From Colius striatus (taxonomy: Eukaryota > Chordata > Aves > Coliiformes > Coliidae): 64,000 bases of DNA. Positions 37,901 to 50,400 of the stretch are shown piece by piece. A model generated the notes under the pieces. That model was given only the letters and a program-made list of their open reading frames with translations, made no database searches and was not told the DNA's origin. Within the stretch, counting starts at the first letter, position 1, and each line of letters starts with the position of its first letter. Location of the stretch: positions 1,240,001 to 1,304,000 of the forward strand of contig NC_084763.1 in assembly GCF_028858725.1 (NCBI RefSeq), given 5' to 3'. Position numbers and translations under genes: made by a program.

Positions 37901-40691
37901 GTAGCTTTGTGTGACCACACAGACAGTCAGGTCTGAACCATCTGAAAATCAGTGCTTATATATGGACCTTAACTTTAGCATGGTCTATATAATAAACATG
38001 CATATTTGCTGCGCAGTGCAAGTGTAGACAGACTGGATTACAGCATTTACTTGAAAACAGCTTCTTGAACTACCTCACTGCCCTCTAAAATTTCTGACAA
38101 AGTCAGCATCACATTCAGCCCACGTGTGTGGCCTAATCTTGTGTCTACTGAAGTCAACAGGAACCTTACCCAGGCTAAGCAATCCCATTGAAGCAGAGAG
38201 AGGTACTGGAGGAGGTTGTTCCAAGCAAATAGAGGTGGTGCAGCATGGTAATAGATGTGAACCCTGAGAGAAATGAATGGAGGTGGTGCTCCTCATGTTT
38301 CTCCACTGTGAGAAATCTCTGCCAAGCTGTGAGAGAAAAGGCACTTGTTTCTTTGCAACAGATTTATTCAATAGTTGTACAACGTTTATAGGCATCAGCA
38401 TTCCCTGCAGACCAGGCAAACCCACTACTTTAACTCTGCCAGGTTTAATCTTTTATACTGCTGCTGTCACACACAGTAACTGAGTATCTGAGTACAACCA
38501 GTACCTCACAAATCTGAGCTTTATCGGATTACAGAAAGATCTTCCCCTGAATTTCTCCTGTGCAGGATGATAACAATCTGAACTCAGCTCTCCTGCTCTC
38601 AGGCTTTCCTGGTTTGGGGTTTTTTGGTTGTATTCATACATTTATTTTTAAACCATTCAAAGATGAAATTACAAAACTAGACATAAATATTTCAAAACTA
38701 TAAAAGGCAGCAAAATGAGGAAAAGCCCTAACCAGAATAATAAGGAATGTGGTTTTGGGATGGTTCTCTCCAATGAAAAAATAAACAGTGAGCTAGGTCT
38801 CATGATGACATGATGATAAGGGAAAACATCCCAACGCTGCAGTTTGTCTGACAGCAAAACAGCCAACATGGCAGGCAGCAAGACTTTGGCTCTTCCTTCT
38901 CTCTCTTGACATAGGAAGGCAGGTCTGGCAGCTCAGGGGGAATAAGCAGAAATGACTAGCCAATGTTCTCTTGACAGCAGAAATGAGTAATGGGCTATCT
39001 GCCTGCAGCACCAGGGGAAACAGAGCATGCAACTTAAACAGGAAAAACTGGCATCTTCTAAATACTTGAGGATTAGGAACATTTCCAAGTGAAGCAGTGT
39101 TACACTATATTTAAGTGCTATTGCAAGTTCAATAGGGACTTCTGTCTGGAGCTATATAGTATGAAATATCCCTTCTGCTGGACAAGAAACTTGGGAAAGA
39201 CAAGTCCGTGGGAAATGAAAAGCATTTTAGGGCTGTCTGATAAGCCTTAAACATGACAGACTTTCAGATATGTTGAATATCTGTTCTGAAACACCACCAC
39301 AGTTCTATAGCACAGTTAAAAAGAAGAAAAGAAGAGAGATAATTGGGGTTACTAGTCCATGTTTTCACCTTGGCTACAGTTTCTAGATCCTTAAACTTAA
39401 AGTAAAAAGCCAAACATATCTATTTGTGGGTATGGAGCAAAGGGAAGTATCTGAGAGCAGATACCAAATCTTGACTTGTCTGTGAATAAATCTGTTTCTG
39501 CTCTGATTTGCACTACATCCAGGCTTGCATTTCATCTTCACCCTAATTACTGGGTGACAGTGATTTTTTTCAGGCAGTTCCAAGAAGCCCTTTAAGCAAC
39601 TGCCAGAATTAAATACTTGTGGTGGTCTATTCTCCCCACAATTAAGAGAACACAAAATTTTTATCCTCTCACTCTTTGCTTCTGAGAAACCTCTATGTCC
39701 CTTCCCTTCTCTTTCCTTTTCTGAATGCAAGAAAATGGTTTTTCTTAGACACAGCTCCTGAAGGTTGGAGCTGGTGATAAATTTAAAACACATGAAGCTA
39801 CATGTGTTGGCATTAAATAAATGCAATGGGAAACAACTACAAGGCAGCTGCAGTATATCTGATTTGTTTGCAGCTAAGGAATGAAAATGCATGTTTTGTT
39901 CTTCTAACTCAATTCACCTACACAGATCCATGCAACTTAATGCTCCAACTACTCAATCACAGCTTGTATAAATTTTATTTGTGCAGTAGACCAGACTTTG
40001 AATGAACAATTTGCCAAAGACTGGTTCCATTTTCTGCCTACCTAAAGCGAAAAACAGGTTATAGATACTTGGGAATGCTTGCTAGGACAGGGTCTATTTT
40101 GTAGGTGTATGTAGGTATATCTTGTAGAAATATTTCAGATGCCAAGGTGGTAAGGAAGAGTGTATCTGAGCACAGACCACATTTCTCCAGATATTTACTA
40201 ACAGGATTAGAAACCCATCTCCATCACTCTAAGGCTGCTACCAGAGATATCCAAACCGCAGCACTTTTGCTGGCAAGAGGACTGTGTTTCAATAACATAG
40301 TCATGAGGAAGACAAATACAGTGCTACAATGCATTGGGTGAAGTCTTATTGGTAGACATGGGGGTGTATTCATATGCACAGCTGAGGCTTTTCAGTATTT
40401 CTGAAGGTTGAGTTCCTATCAGATACTTTTAAAGGATTTAAGCCTACAACAAACCAAAGGAAATGTGCCTTGTCTTTCCTCTTCTCAAGGTGAAAAGGAC
40501 ACAGTTCACTGTGATACTATGAAAATACACAAACAGAACTAATATGTATTTAATGTCCCCCTTCAGCTCTTGAAAGACAGGAAAAATTAGTGCCCTGTGT
40601 CAGAGGGAGCAGTGACATGCCCGAGGTCAAGAAAAAACCACAGGCAGTTTTGCAGACACATTTCTCTTATCTGCCCTCCCCTAACCTTTTG
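34961..40691. other. non-coding, no gene recognised
   Basis: About 5.7 kb without a clear CR1. It contains a G/T-rich tract at 38611-38630 and a short piece of a possible ancient interspersed repeat at 38130-38170. The longest open frame is 169 codons on the minus strand (39383-39892). It has no domain, is Cys/Ser/Lys-rich in a way expected from base composition, and shows no supporting splice or promoter context. Confidence 0.55.
38130..38170. repeat. possible ancient amniote interspersed repeat fragment
   Basis: The text 'ggcctaatcttgtgtctact' followed by 'gaagtcaacaggaac' resembles a quasi-palindromic repeat that I recall as common in reptile and bird genomes ('cctgatcctg...gaagtcaatggg'). 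Only about 40 bases match and I cannot name the family. Confidence 0.35.
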
Positions 40692-40692
40692 G

Positions 40693-40782
40693 TTTAGCTC
40701 TGCCTTCTGCTAGTATTTTTGTCACTAAAATTGACAAAATTTTTAGCTCTGCCTTTTGCTAGTATTTTTGTCACTAAAATTT
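40693..40782 (+). repeat. tandem duplication, 2 copies, 49-bp period
   Basis: The segment beginning 'tttagctctgccttctgcta' at 40693 is repeated from 40742 with one C/T change in the first 40 bases. Both copies include 'gtatttttgtcactaaaatt'. Their near identity shows a recent local duplication, such as replication slippage. A related 'taactaaaattcac' follows the second copy. Confidence 0.92.
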
Positions 40783-43700
40783 GTGTAACTAAAATTCACT
40801 GACACTACAGATCCATGAAGGCTCTGCTTAATGATGTGAAGCTGCTGAAACAAGTGTGGAATCATGCACCGCAGGGTTCACAGACACTTCTGCTCTGAGT
40901 AAACATTGTGCAGCCATGTCATCTCAGTTTAAAAGTCATACTGAGAAAGTGGAGTAGTTTCAAAGCCTGATTACCACCTTCAATGATGACAGGGGCTTAG
41001 CAACAAACGTTCTTTCTTCTCTTGTTAGACAAAAACAATACTCCCCATCGTGGCTCAGAAACTGCCTGTCCCCCAAATCTCCCAAACTTTATACATAAGG
41101 ATGCCTTCTGCTCCATAAGAGGTCACAGCTAATTCAGCTCCTAACAGGTAAATATCTAGGTTAAAAATATGGTCCTAATTAACCTTAGTAAATGTTGCAC
41201 ATAATGCAATATTGCCATGGAGACAACATGCCTGAAATATCATCTCTCCAATATTTACATGCTTCACTGCAAACCTAAATTCAGCACATGCTTAATAGCA
41301 GCTCAAGACCCTGACACAATTTGATTTACAGGGGCCACTGTACAGCTCTGAGCAGCAGTTCTCAAACTGGTTATAATGCTCTTTGCTCTTGCCACCCTGT
41401 CATCTCAGTGGACTCCATCCTCTCTCTGAACCACTGCTTGCTTCTGCCTTTACCCAGAGAATGCAGCTGCTGCCTGCTCACTGCCTGCACCATCCCTGGC
41501 TTCTCATGCTCTTCCTCAAATGGTAACTCACTTTACCTCCTGACTGCTGAGAAGTGCTCGTGTTATACAGGCTTGTATGTACCAACATAAAAATCATGTA
41601 CGCTACTCAAGATGCTATATGCTGCTCAAGCACGTCCAAGGATGGGCACTGAACGTGGGGGAAGGTCTGGAGCACAAGTCAGTAGACCATCATGGCTATG
41701 GAACTCCACTTGTACAATTCACATCTGTAAACACTCACTTACAATTGCTCTCAAGCGCCTGGGCTCCAAAGAGTCCACAACATGTGGGCTCTACAGCTCC
41801 CAACAAGTGGTTACAGCGATCTAACTAAACTCTTCTGTATCAGATGAGGCTCCAAACTAAGCATTGAGAAGTTTATGCCAGGTCAATTCTTCTACTTGGA
41901 TAACGAGAAAATGTAATTGCTTCCAAGTAGGAAGACATGCATCCATTTCTGTAAACCAAACCACAGGTGGAATTCCACATTGAACTATTTTAGCAAAACC
42001 TGGTGTCTGTCAAAGGGAAAGTTTTCCAGTGTTGCTCAAGACTTTGAAAGAAAAAAAACAAACAGCATCCCCATGTCCACCCTCACCTCAAAACCCAAAC
42101 AGCATCTCCAGTTCAGATTCTCAACAAAGTCACCTTCACTGGTTGAAAGCCAAAAGTATGTCATCATGATTACAAGCAGATAGATAAAAATGACCTTTGG
42201 AAATCCAAATTACATGATTACCTCAATGAATGTTGGTACAACTAGGCCATGAGCAATGAGTTAAACACTTATCTCATAAACACATCACAACACATGGCAT
42301 TTCATCACAAGAACTCTGAGAAAAAGACTGTTGGCCAGCTCCACTGAAAATACTTGATGTTAATTTTTATTTGTTATACTGAAGGCCAAATGACCCTCCT
42401 TGTGGGATGAAAGCCACAACAGGGCAGCAGCTGCTTACACCCTCCAAGCTTCATTTTGTTCTGTGTCCTTAAAGCCGTTCCAGCCCCTTCCACTACCACA
42501 ATTCCACAGTGCATTCAATAATGAAGAACATACACATTTTCTGTGTTTAAAGCTTGGGAAGATTATGCATCAAAGTGTTTTTAAATAATCTAAGGCAGAT
42601 ATTTTCATAATTTGAAGAACAGATATCAGAAATTGCTTGTGCAGTAAACAGCTTCTTTCAAACTAATGGAAGCCTGCCTTTCTCCTAATAACTTATTTTT
42701 TTTCAGCAAGTCTGTGACAGCACCACAGAGGTAACATTTCACACAGAGTGAAGGACACTAAGTGCAGGATGAAGCTACAAAAAAACGGCACTTAGTTCTG
42801 AAAGGGGATGTATCTGGAAAGAACATTGAGTTATACTCAGAAGTACATGATCCATCAACTGCCAGAAGGAGCTGCGAAGCTCCAGTCTTTTGCTGCTGAA
42901 CACCCATTTGGCTCAAAAACTGTATTTACCACCGACCTAGGAAAATAACCTTTGTCTCCCATTTCTGAATTAGCGAAGACAATCTCAGAAATGCTGTTAC
43001 TACCTAATGGTATGGCAGTCTGGGGTGAGCAATTATCACCTGGTAAAGGTGAACAAAAGATATGTCACCTCCAAGAATTATATGCAGACGGAAACTAGTC
43101 TAGCAAGCTGTGAGACAGAGCCAGAAGACAGCACTGAAGACCCTGTATGATGAGATTAATTAATGCTCTCTGATGCATCCCCACTGCACGACACTACCTT
43201 GGAGAATTCAGTTACAGGGCAAGTTTAATAGACAGATTTGGAGATTTTGGAGCACACGTCAGTGCTTCACCAGCTGCACAGCTCAAAGAAGAGATCATGG
43301 GGACAATCACAGTATAGATGGGCTCTCTGTCTACAAGTAGTAAGATAATGCCTCAGACATTGCGGTGTGTAGAGCTGATGGTTTTCAGCAGTCATAATGC
43401 ATCAGCATCGGGGCTGCCACAAATACAGCACGTACTGAACAAACACCAGCAGAGCCACCAATGCTAACACTAAATCGTGCCATGAGGGAAGGGCAATCAT
43501 ATATCCAAGAGATGCAGAGAAACATGGCAATTCTGCAGACCTCTAAGATTGCCAAGCAGAAACAAGCATAGTAAGTATTTTCTTCTTGTTCAGCATGCTT
43601 GGCAAAAACTGCTCAGAAACACTCGTCTATCAAGATGAAAGAAAGATGCTATGTAGTGTTTCCCACACAAACAAAAATCCTTCAAAAAAGAGTTGCACAA

Positions 43701-46374
43701 ATGGCACAGTCAGAACATTTGTGCTCGCAAAAGACTTTGTTCTACCCCGGTCTTTACAGCCCTCCTGCTTCACCATCACCACCTGCCATCTGCCTGCATC
43801 TCTGCTCACAGGGCAATTACCAGCCTTTTACAAAAGCAATTAACAGTGCTCAAGATGCTCCCTTGATTTAACATCACCTGCTGACCCCTCTGTGTCTTCT
43901 CAAGAAGAAAGCCTATTAAACTATTTGGTGTCCCCGCACTGTGTTCATGATGACGGTAATTCCAGTGTCACCTCAGGGCTACGGAGGAACCGTTCTGCAT
44001 CCTGCTCACAGACTAGCTCAGCCACAGTAAACTCTGGGAAGCCAGCTGGCAGTAGCTCTTAGAAGGGAAGTTGCAGTCACCTGGGAATCTCCAGGCACAT
44101 TTCCTAATCTTGCTTTAACAGAGTCCAAATCCTAAGTGCCAGAGTGCAGGAACTCCCCGTGGGTGCAGGCTGGTAGCACACTGCCCATGCACAGGACACA
44201 CAAATGATGCCTGGACATGTTGGGCATGCAGCCTGAAGGAGGCTGTGACCCACTGCTCTGAGGGAGATCTGGTCCTCATGCCTTTTAACATTCTTAATCA
44301 CCCTTAAGTCTGAGTGGTTCATCCTGAAAAGGTTCAAGCAGCTGGCTAGGTTGGCTCTTGACTTTGTAGAATAAACCCAAAAAAACAGCCCAAAACAAGA
44401 ACTTGGAACAACACTGAAAGAAAGGCTTCAACAGGAGTGGAGCAGTTGTAACTAAAGCTGAAATGGAGCAACTCTTTGTAGCAGTGTAGCTTATTTACCT
44501 TCCCATTGTTATTTTGCTTTCTGGGGACTGGAGAGCTTTGTTACCTTTTTGCCTGCTATCACAGACTGGAATTTGATTTGTTAGTGGCCTGTGAAATTTA
44601 CGCCTGGCCCATTCAGCTTCCTGGCAGAAGAGCTGCGTGAAAGAAAGCCTGGACATGAGCACGTGGGCTTGCTTCTTTTACATGTATCAAGTCTTGAAAA
44701 GATAAAATCATGGTTTTATATAAAGGATGCATTTTTCTTCCACATTCTCCTCAAGAAACCTAAGTGCTACTGGGGAGTTATTCTTTGTGACCCCACAGCT
44801 AATATCCCTCACTTTTTCCCTAATCACTGCTACTTGCGTGGTACAAACACTGCATGTGTAGCATTATAATTGGACTGTCTTTGGTTGATCATGCAGCATA
44901 TAAATTGTGTTGCAAGCAAATCTTCATGCCTTTTTGCCTTGGTAATAGAGAAATGTGCTAGTATTATGACCATTTTTAGTGCTGCTGTTTTTAAGACTCT
45001 AACCGGTGTTTTACTGCGCTGCAAGCCCTTGGGTGCTGAACAGACCTCCTTCAGGCCATAACCTATGGGTACAGAAAGTTTGGTTTGTGTTTTCATTTTG
45101 GAACAGGCCTTGGTAGTAGCGTTAATTACTGAAACAGCAGTATTTCAAGTGCACAAAAGCATGAGTAGGTCAATGTGCACATCTTCAACCCTATGTTTTG
45201 AAAACAAACCCTCAGTGTATATTTTTAAAAACAAACATCCTGTAGTTGTATATGAAAATGTTACAACACTCAGGACACAACACATACATTCAGCTTACAC
45301 AATCAATGAGTTACGTTTCTCAAGCATTTCTTCCAAACAGAATCCAAATGTGCACATGTTGACTGCTCTTTCTAAGCTCAGCAGCAGAGCTAACGTTCAT
45401 GGACATTAACCCCAGTACAACTGCAGGAACTGGACTTTCTACCCCCCAGTTTTTTTCCTCAGTCTGTAACGTAATATTAATGTTTGGCAGGAAACCATTT
45501 CTGTAGGCAGAAAAGTTGCATTTTGAAACTTCCCCCCTTTGCAAGATACAAACTAAGATCTTTTCAACAAAAGGCAAAAACAACAAATAAGAGTGAATGA
45601 AATTGAGATGTTTACACACAGTGTTTCCTCATGTCATTGCTAATAGACTCATGGAGGACCTTTACAAAGAACACTGCAGATGTTAGAAGTTCATGTGAGC
45701 TCAAGAGACCAGATAAGTTCTCTAACAATGTTCACACCTGAGAACATATGCTATCACCAATTATTCCTCTCATTATTCCTCTAGGTGTCTGTCACTGTCA
45801 GAGACAGAAGGCTGCATTCTATCTGATCTCACTGTGCTCTTAAACAGTGACTGGTAAACTATGACATCCATCTAAAGCTGGGACTCCTGCATCCAAATCC
45901 TCAGCTTCAAGCTTGTTTACTCACATCTGTAGTAAATGTTCTGACTGCAAGAGTACTGATTATTCTGGCACAGGTCTCCCTCTCTGCTTTGAGCCAGGAA
46001 AACTTCCCTGAAGCTAAGAAGCCACCCCTCAGCTGAAGTGTTTGAGAAACTGTCACGTTCCCACAGAACATTTCAGTTTCATTGAAAAATTCCTGTTGAA
46101 ATTTAGCAGCAATACCATACTAAAATGTATTGGGTAGGCAATGAGGTTCCACTTAGAAATCCCATATTTTGGCTAATTCTGATCATATTTAAAATTTCTT
46201 ATCTTTTCCTCCTTGTGGAAACTACAATCAACCAATGTGCTTTTCATTCAATAGGTGCCTTTCCTGTAACCTGACTGTTACCAATGGCTCGATATTATCT
46301 TGGTGTAAGAATAAACAGCCTCCATCATGTGAGTCTCAACAACTCTCTTTTCACAGACAATTCCTTATTTTATC
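40783..46374. other. non-coding, no gene recognised
   Basis: About 5.6 kb. An AT-rich block at 41150-41340 contains an RFX X-box-like site (41211-41227, 'attgccatggagacaac') and could be a regulatory element. A 10-base direct repeat 'ttattcctct' with 12-base period lies at 45761-45782. Open frames up to 114 codons occur on both strands with no domain. Confidence 0.55.
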
Positions 46375-47440
46375 TGTTGGGGTTTAGGCCCTTTGTGAAA
46401 TAAAGGACCACAAACTCGCTCACTGCTCCCCCTCCCAAGAGAAAGGGAAAGGTACCACAGGCCTTTGGAGACCATCAGGGACAGGGAGGGCTCACTCGCC
46501 ACTGATGGTCCCGGGGAAGAAAATCAAAGATGATTTCATAGAATCGTAGAATCACAAAATGGTAGAGGTTGGAAGGGACCTTTAGAGCTCATCCAGTCCA
46601 ACCCCCTGCAGAAGCAGGGTCACCTAGATCAGGTCACACAGGAACGTGTCCAGGTGGGTCTTGAAGCCCTCCAAGGAAGGAGCCTCCACAACCCCTCTGG
46701 GCAGCCTGTGCCAGGGCTCCCTCACTGAAACACTGAAACAGTTTGTTCTTATGTTTAAGTGGAACTGTTTGTGTTCCAGCTTCATCCCATCACCCCTTGT
46801 CCTGTTGCTGGCTACTATAGAAAAGAGGGATGTCCCAACCTCCTGACACCCACCAGTGAGATATTTGTCAATGTTAATAAGATCCCCTCAGTCTCCTCCA
46901 GACTAAACAGCCCCAGTTCCCGCAGCCTTTCGTCTTAAGGAAGATGTTCCCCATATGAAAGATTTCATCCACCAACAACCAAAACTGTAACAGACAGAAA
47001 ACAAACCAGAGAAGAACGAGGATGAAGAGCACAAGCCGCCCTGTCAGCCCCCTGCCCTCAGTACCTCGTCCCCTCCATGGCACAGGGGCGGGAATGGCGG
47101 CTGCAGGCCGGCCGGGCGACTCAGTCCCGCCAGAGCCCTCCGTGGGCGCAGGGCACAGCTGCTCTGTCCCGCGGGCTGAGGGGGGTTCTCTGGTCCAGCA
47201 CTGCTCCTGCCTTCCCCACATGGTCCCCTCCATCTTGTCCCAGCCTCCCACTGCCCCTTTAGCTGCACATTTGCCTCCTTAGTTAGCGCTGTCAGAGGCA
47301 CCAGATGGGCGCAGCGGGGCCGCAGGTGGGTTCCCCTCAGAGCCCCTCAGGGAGAAGGTTCCAGAACTGCTTCCGGGGCCCTGCACTGCAGCCCCTTCCC
47401 CTGTCACCAGGCACAGGCGGCTCCACACAAACCCACGACA
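46375..47440 (-). mobile_element. LTR-type endogenous retroviral element, interrupted by CR1
   Basis: Minus-orientation LTR-type element. On the plus strand it runs from 'tgttggggtttaggcccttt' to 'ccacacaaacccacgaca', giving TG...CA ends. The 5-base flanks are ttatc (46370-46374) and gtatc (47441-47445), an imperfect target-site duplication of the size expected for ERVL-like integration. Interior phrases such as 'aaaggaccacaaactcgctc' and the GC-rich, CpG-rich block at 47030-47420 match, from memory, an abundant avian LTR family with a 'gggtttgcgtggc'-type end; I cannot give its Repbase name. It is split by the CR1 at 46540-46950, and its own length without the CR1 is about 650 bases. I see no viral protein-coding sequence, and the open frames of up to 125 codons across it are artefacts of GC-rich, stop-poor DNA. 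Confidence 0.72.
46540..46950 (-). mobile_element. CR1 LINE 3' end nested in the LTR element
   Basis: A well-preserved minus-orientation CR1. It shows 'agaatcgtagaatcac' (reversed tail), 'ggttggaagggacctttaga', 'gtccaaccccctgcagaagc', 'cctctgggcagcctgtgcca', 'catcaccccttgtcctgttg' and 'cagtctcctccagactaaac', fading after 'cgcagcctttcgtctt'. LTR-element sequence lies on both sides, so this CR1 inserted after the LTR element. The 8-base word 'gatttcat' occurs at both borders (46532-46539 and 46961-46968) and may be a target-site duplication. Confidence 0.95.
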
Positions 47441-50400
47441 GTATCACGTGTGGCTTCTACGTTTAAGTGGAGTTCAAAGAGCAACTACTTTCTGAAGCAT
47501 AAGAGTTATTAGACAAGTGTTCAGACTAAGGTTCTCGCTGAGAGTGAGCTTAGTTATTAAAAACACCCTTAACATAATACCAAAACTAAAGCAGTTCAGT
47601 TTACACTGATTCCTAACGTACACTGAAGCCATATTTGTGGGTTTTAACATGCAGTTTCTTAATGATTAAAGTAGGATGATGATTCAGGATTGTCTTCGTT
47701 ACATCCATGTTACAGAAACACTATTGCTTATTTCTTGCTATTGGTTTCATCCTATTTTGTCCTAAACATGACATCACACAAAAAACAATTCAAACTGGAA
47801 CATGATGAACTTATCCTTTTCCTATAGAAAGGTAAAAATGTTATTATAGTAGATGCAGACTTGCCCTTGACTGGGGTGTCACTAGTTCTGCTTGTGTATT
47901 CACATCTGGAAATAGGTTCAATTCTCCCTTTTCACAAAGGTGATGGAAAAGCTGTGTTTTAGCAGTTACAAACTCACGAAAAGACAAGTTCTCACTCCTC
48001 AGAACAGAAGTGCTCAATGACACCAGCATGTATTTTAAGAAACAGCTGGAGTATCTGGTACTTGGGTTACAACACACCAAACCACCCACAGGTTTTAGGA
48101 TGATTATTATAAGCTGGCCTTAGAAGAACAGGCAATTATAAATTAAGATATTTATTCACTCATTTGTGTGGTAAATAAATTACTTCATTCAGCAACTTAT
48201 TCAGTACTCAAAACTCTCCTTCTGAAACTGACCAAACTGTCTTTCACCAAAAACACCCTGAATTTCAGCTGCAGCAAGGAAATTCATCAATTATCCCTGT
48301 AAAACCAAGCAACTTCTTAGAGACTAAACTTGATGTCTTAGTTTTTCCCTCGAAACACTTGTTAGTAAATCCAAGTGTACCAAAGTCGACACACAACTTT
48401 GTGCTTTTAAAGATGAAAGCAGCAACAAAATTCTATGATACAAAATATTTAGATGTACCCTAAAATACAAACTATATAATGAAACATTTGAAATGCAGAG
48501 AACTTGAAAGTGAGGACTCTCTGAAGTCTGTCAGCTGAAGTGTTCAGCTTAAGGCACCACAGCACATGTACAGTAGCTCAAATTGTAGATTATTTCTTGG
48601 ATGCAAGACAGGCAGCATATTACATTTGTTGCAGGGCAAGCTGTCTACATACTTTTCAATATTCTGCAGCTGTTCATTATAGCCTTATTATTTTAACTCA
48701 GAGATACCAAGAATTTCAGCTCAGATGCCAACACCTGGAAATGAAGAACTGCAGTTTTTAATGATTTTCTTTTCCAACGCCTCTAGAAATTTCCCAGCGG
48801 TGTCTCGGGCCACTGTAAAGTCACCGTAAACCAGCAGCAATACTTTGCCTTGCTTGGCTGTCTTTCACAGGAAACTGCTCATCCTCATGCACTAGCACAT
48901 CAGTATGTTGCAGGTCAAGAATGCTAATTAAGGTAGAGAAGAAATAAGAACATCCCTTCTGAGAAGCAGAGATGGGGGGTGGGGGGGAAGAGGTGGTCCG
49001 AACTCTTGGATTTTGGAGCCATAACTTCGTGGGAATTTACATGAGTAACTGTTTAGATGCAAAGTGATCCCCAGGCCTATGTATAACCCAAAGGCAATGT
49101 AACAAAAGAGACTAGAAAAAAATGAACACAAATGTTGTACACTTTTGCTTTTCACTAAATGTTTCACCAAAGAATGGAACAGTGGGAATGTCAATTAGCC
49201 ATTACCAAAAGAAAAAGAAATCTGAGGAAAACTACCCACCAGACTGACTGGTGATACCAGAAGAGCTCTGTCTGGGTTTGTCCTCTTGTAATAAAACAAA
49301 CAATTGCACAACCAAACATGCACAATGCTGCAGAAATTACGAGTTTGGGGGAGAAACCAGATCAGGTAAAATCATTAAATGTGTGACTAGGAGGTTATAG
49401 TATGAAGTTTTAACGTACACAACATACACAAAAGACTAAATTTCTATGCAAGCTGCTTAACAACTTTCCTAGAAAAGCAAGACCTCAAGAATTTACAATG
49501 ACTGAAGGACCCACACAGTGTTAAACAGCAGCACCTTGTTTCACAGTAATACTGTGAGAAAAAACCCACTATAAAGCACTGATACTGATGACAGCCCTTT
49601 ACAGGGGAGCCTACATGAAAGCAAGGACAGCACGCGACATTTCAACATTTCAGAAACTCCTAGGTGGTTAAAAAAGCCTTTGCCTTATTTGAAGGAAACC
49701 AAAGTCACATACTTGACAGCTGATTACAACTGCACCTTTGCCTACCACTACACAGACCACAAACAAATAAGGGGGGAGGGAGGAATGTGTCTGGCAATGT
49801 TAAATCATCAACTCCTGAGCAGCACAAATCTCCAGTACATCTAGATGAGAAACCCTTCTCTGTTGGGAAGACAAAACCTTGCATTACTTTCCCTACCAGA
49901 TTTCAATATATGTTGCATATTTACAGTATTTTTCTACCTGAATAAGTTAAGATTTAAGCAAAAAACAAGGCACAGAAGAGGTAAGGACACACAGACTGGA
50001 CTTCAGAAATTCGTATTCCTCCACCTCTAAACACACCCACACACACAGGAGACGCCAATTTCTTCCATTTTCCAGCTCAGCCGAAGCCTCAGGGGACGTT
50101 TTCACTCTGTCAGGAAGGTACATCAATAAGACACTAGAGCAGTGCAAAACCATATATTTTTAGTTCTAACTCTGTCTTAGGACATAAAGTACTGAGAGCC
50201 CTGCCATGATGCTCTAACACTTGCTCTGCACAACAACTGTGTCAGATACAGCTTTCTGACGGGCAGGAAAGAGCACAGAATATTTCACTCGCCATTGCTG
50301 TGCAGCCACTTCAAAGGCAAAATGCAACTGATATCACCGTAATAATGGCAACAGCCACGTGTTATATCCAGCTTTCAACAGGGGAAGTGACCTGCCACAA

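Noticed and set aside
39383..39892. 169-codon minus-strand open frame
   Set aside because: No recognisable domain, promoter or splice context. A frame of this length is expected by chance among hundreds in 64 kb of six-frame sequence.
46874..47251. 125-codon minus-strand open frame with a hydrophobic stretch
   Set aside because: It runs from the GC-rich LTR element into the nested CR1. The frame exists only because of the nested insertion and stop-poor GC-rich DNA.
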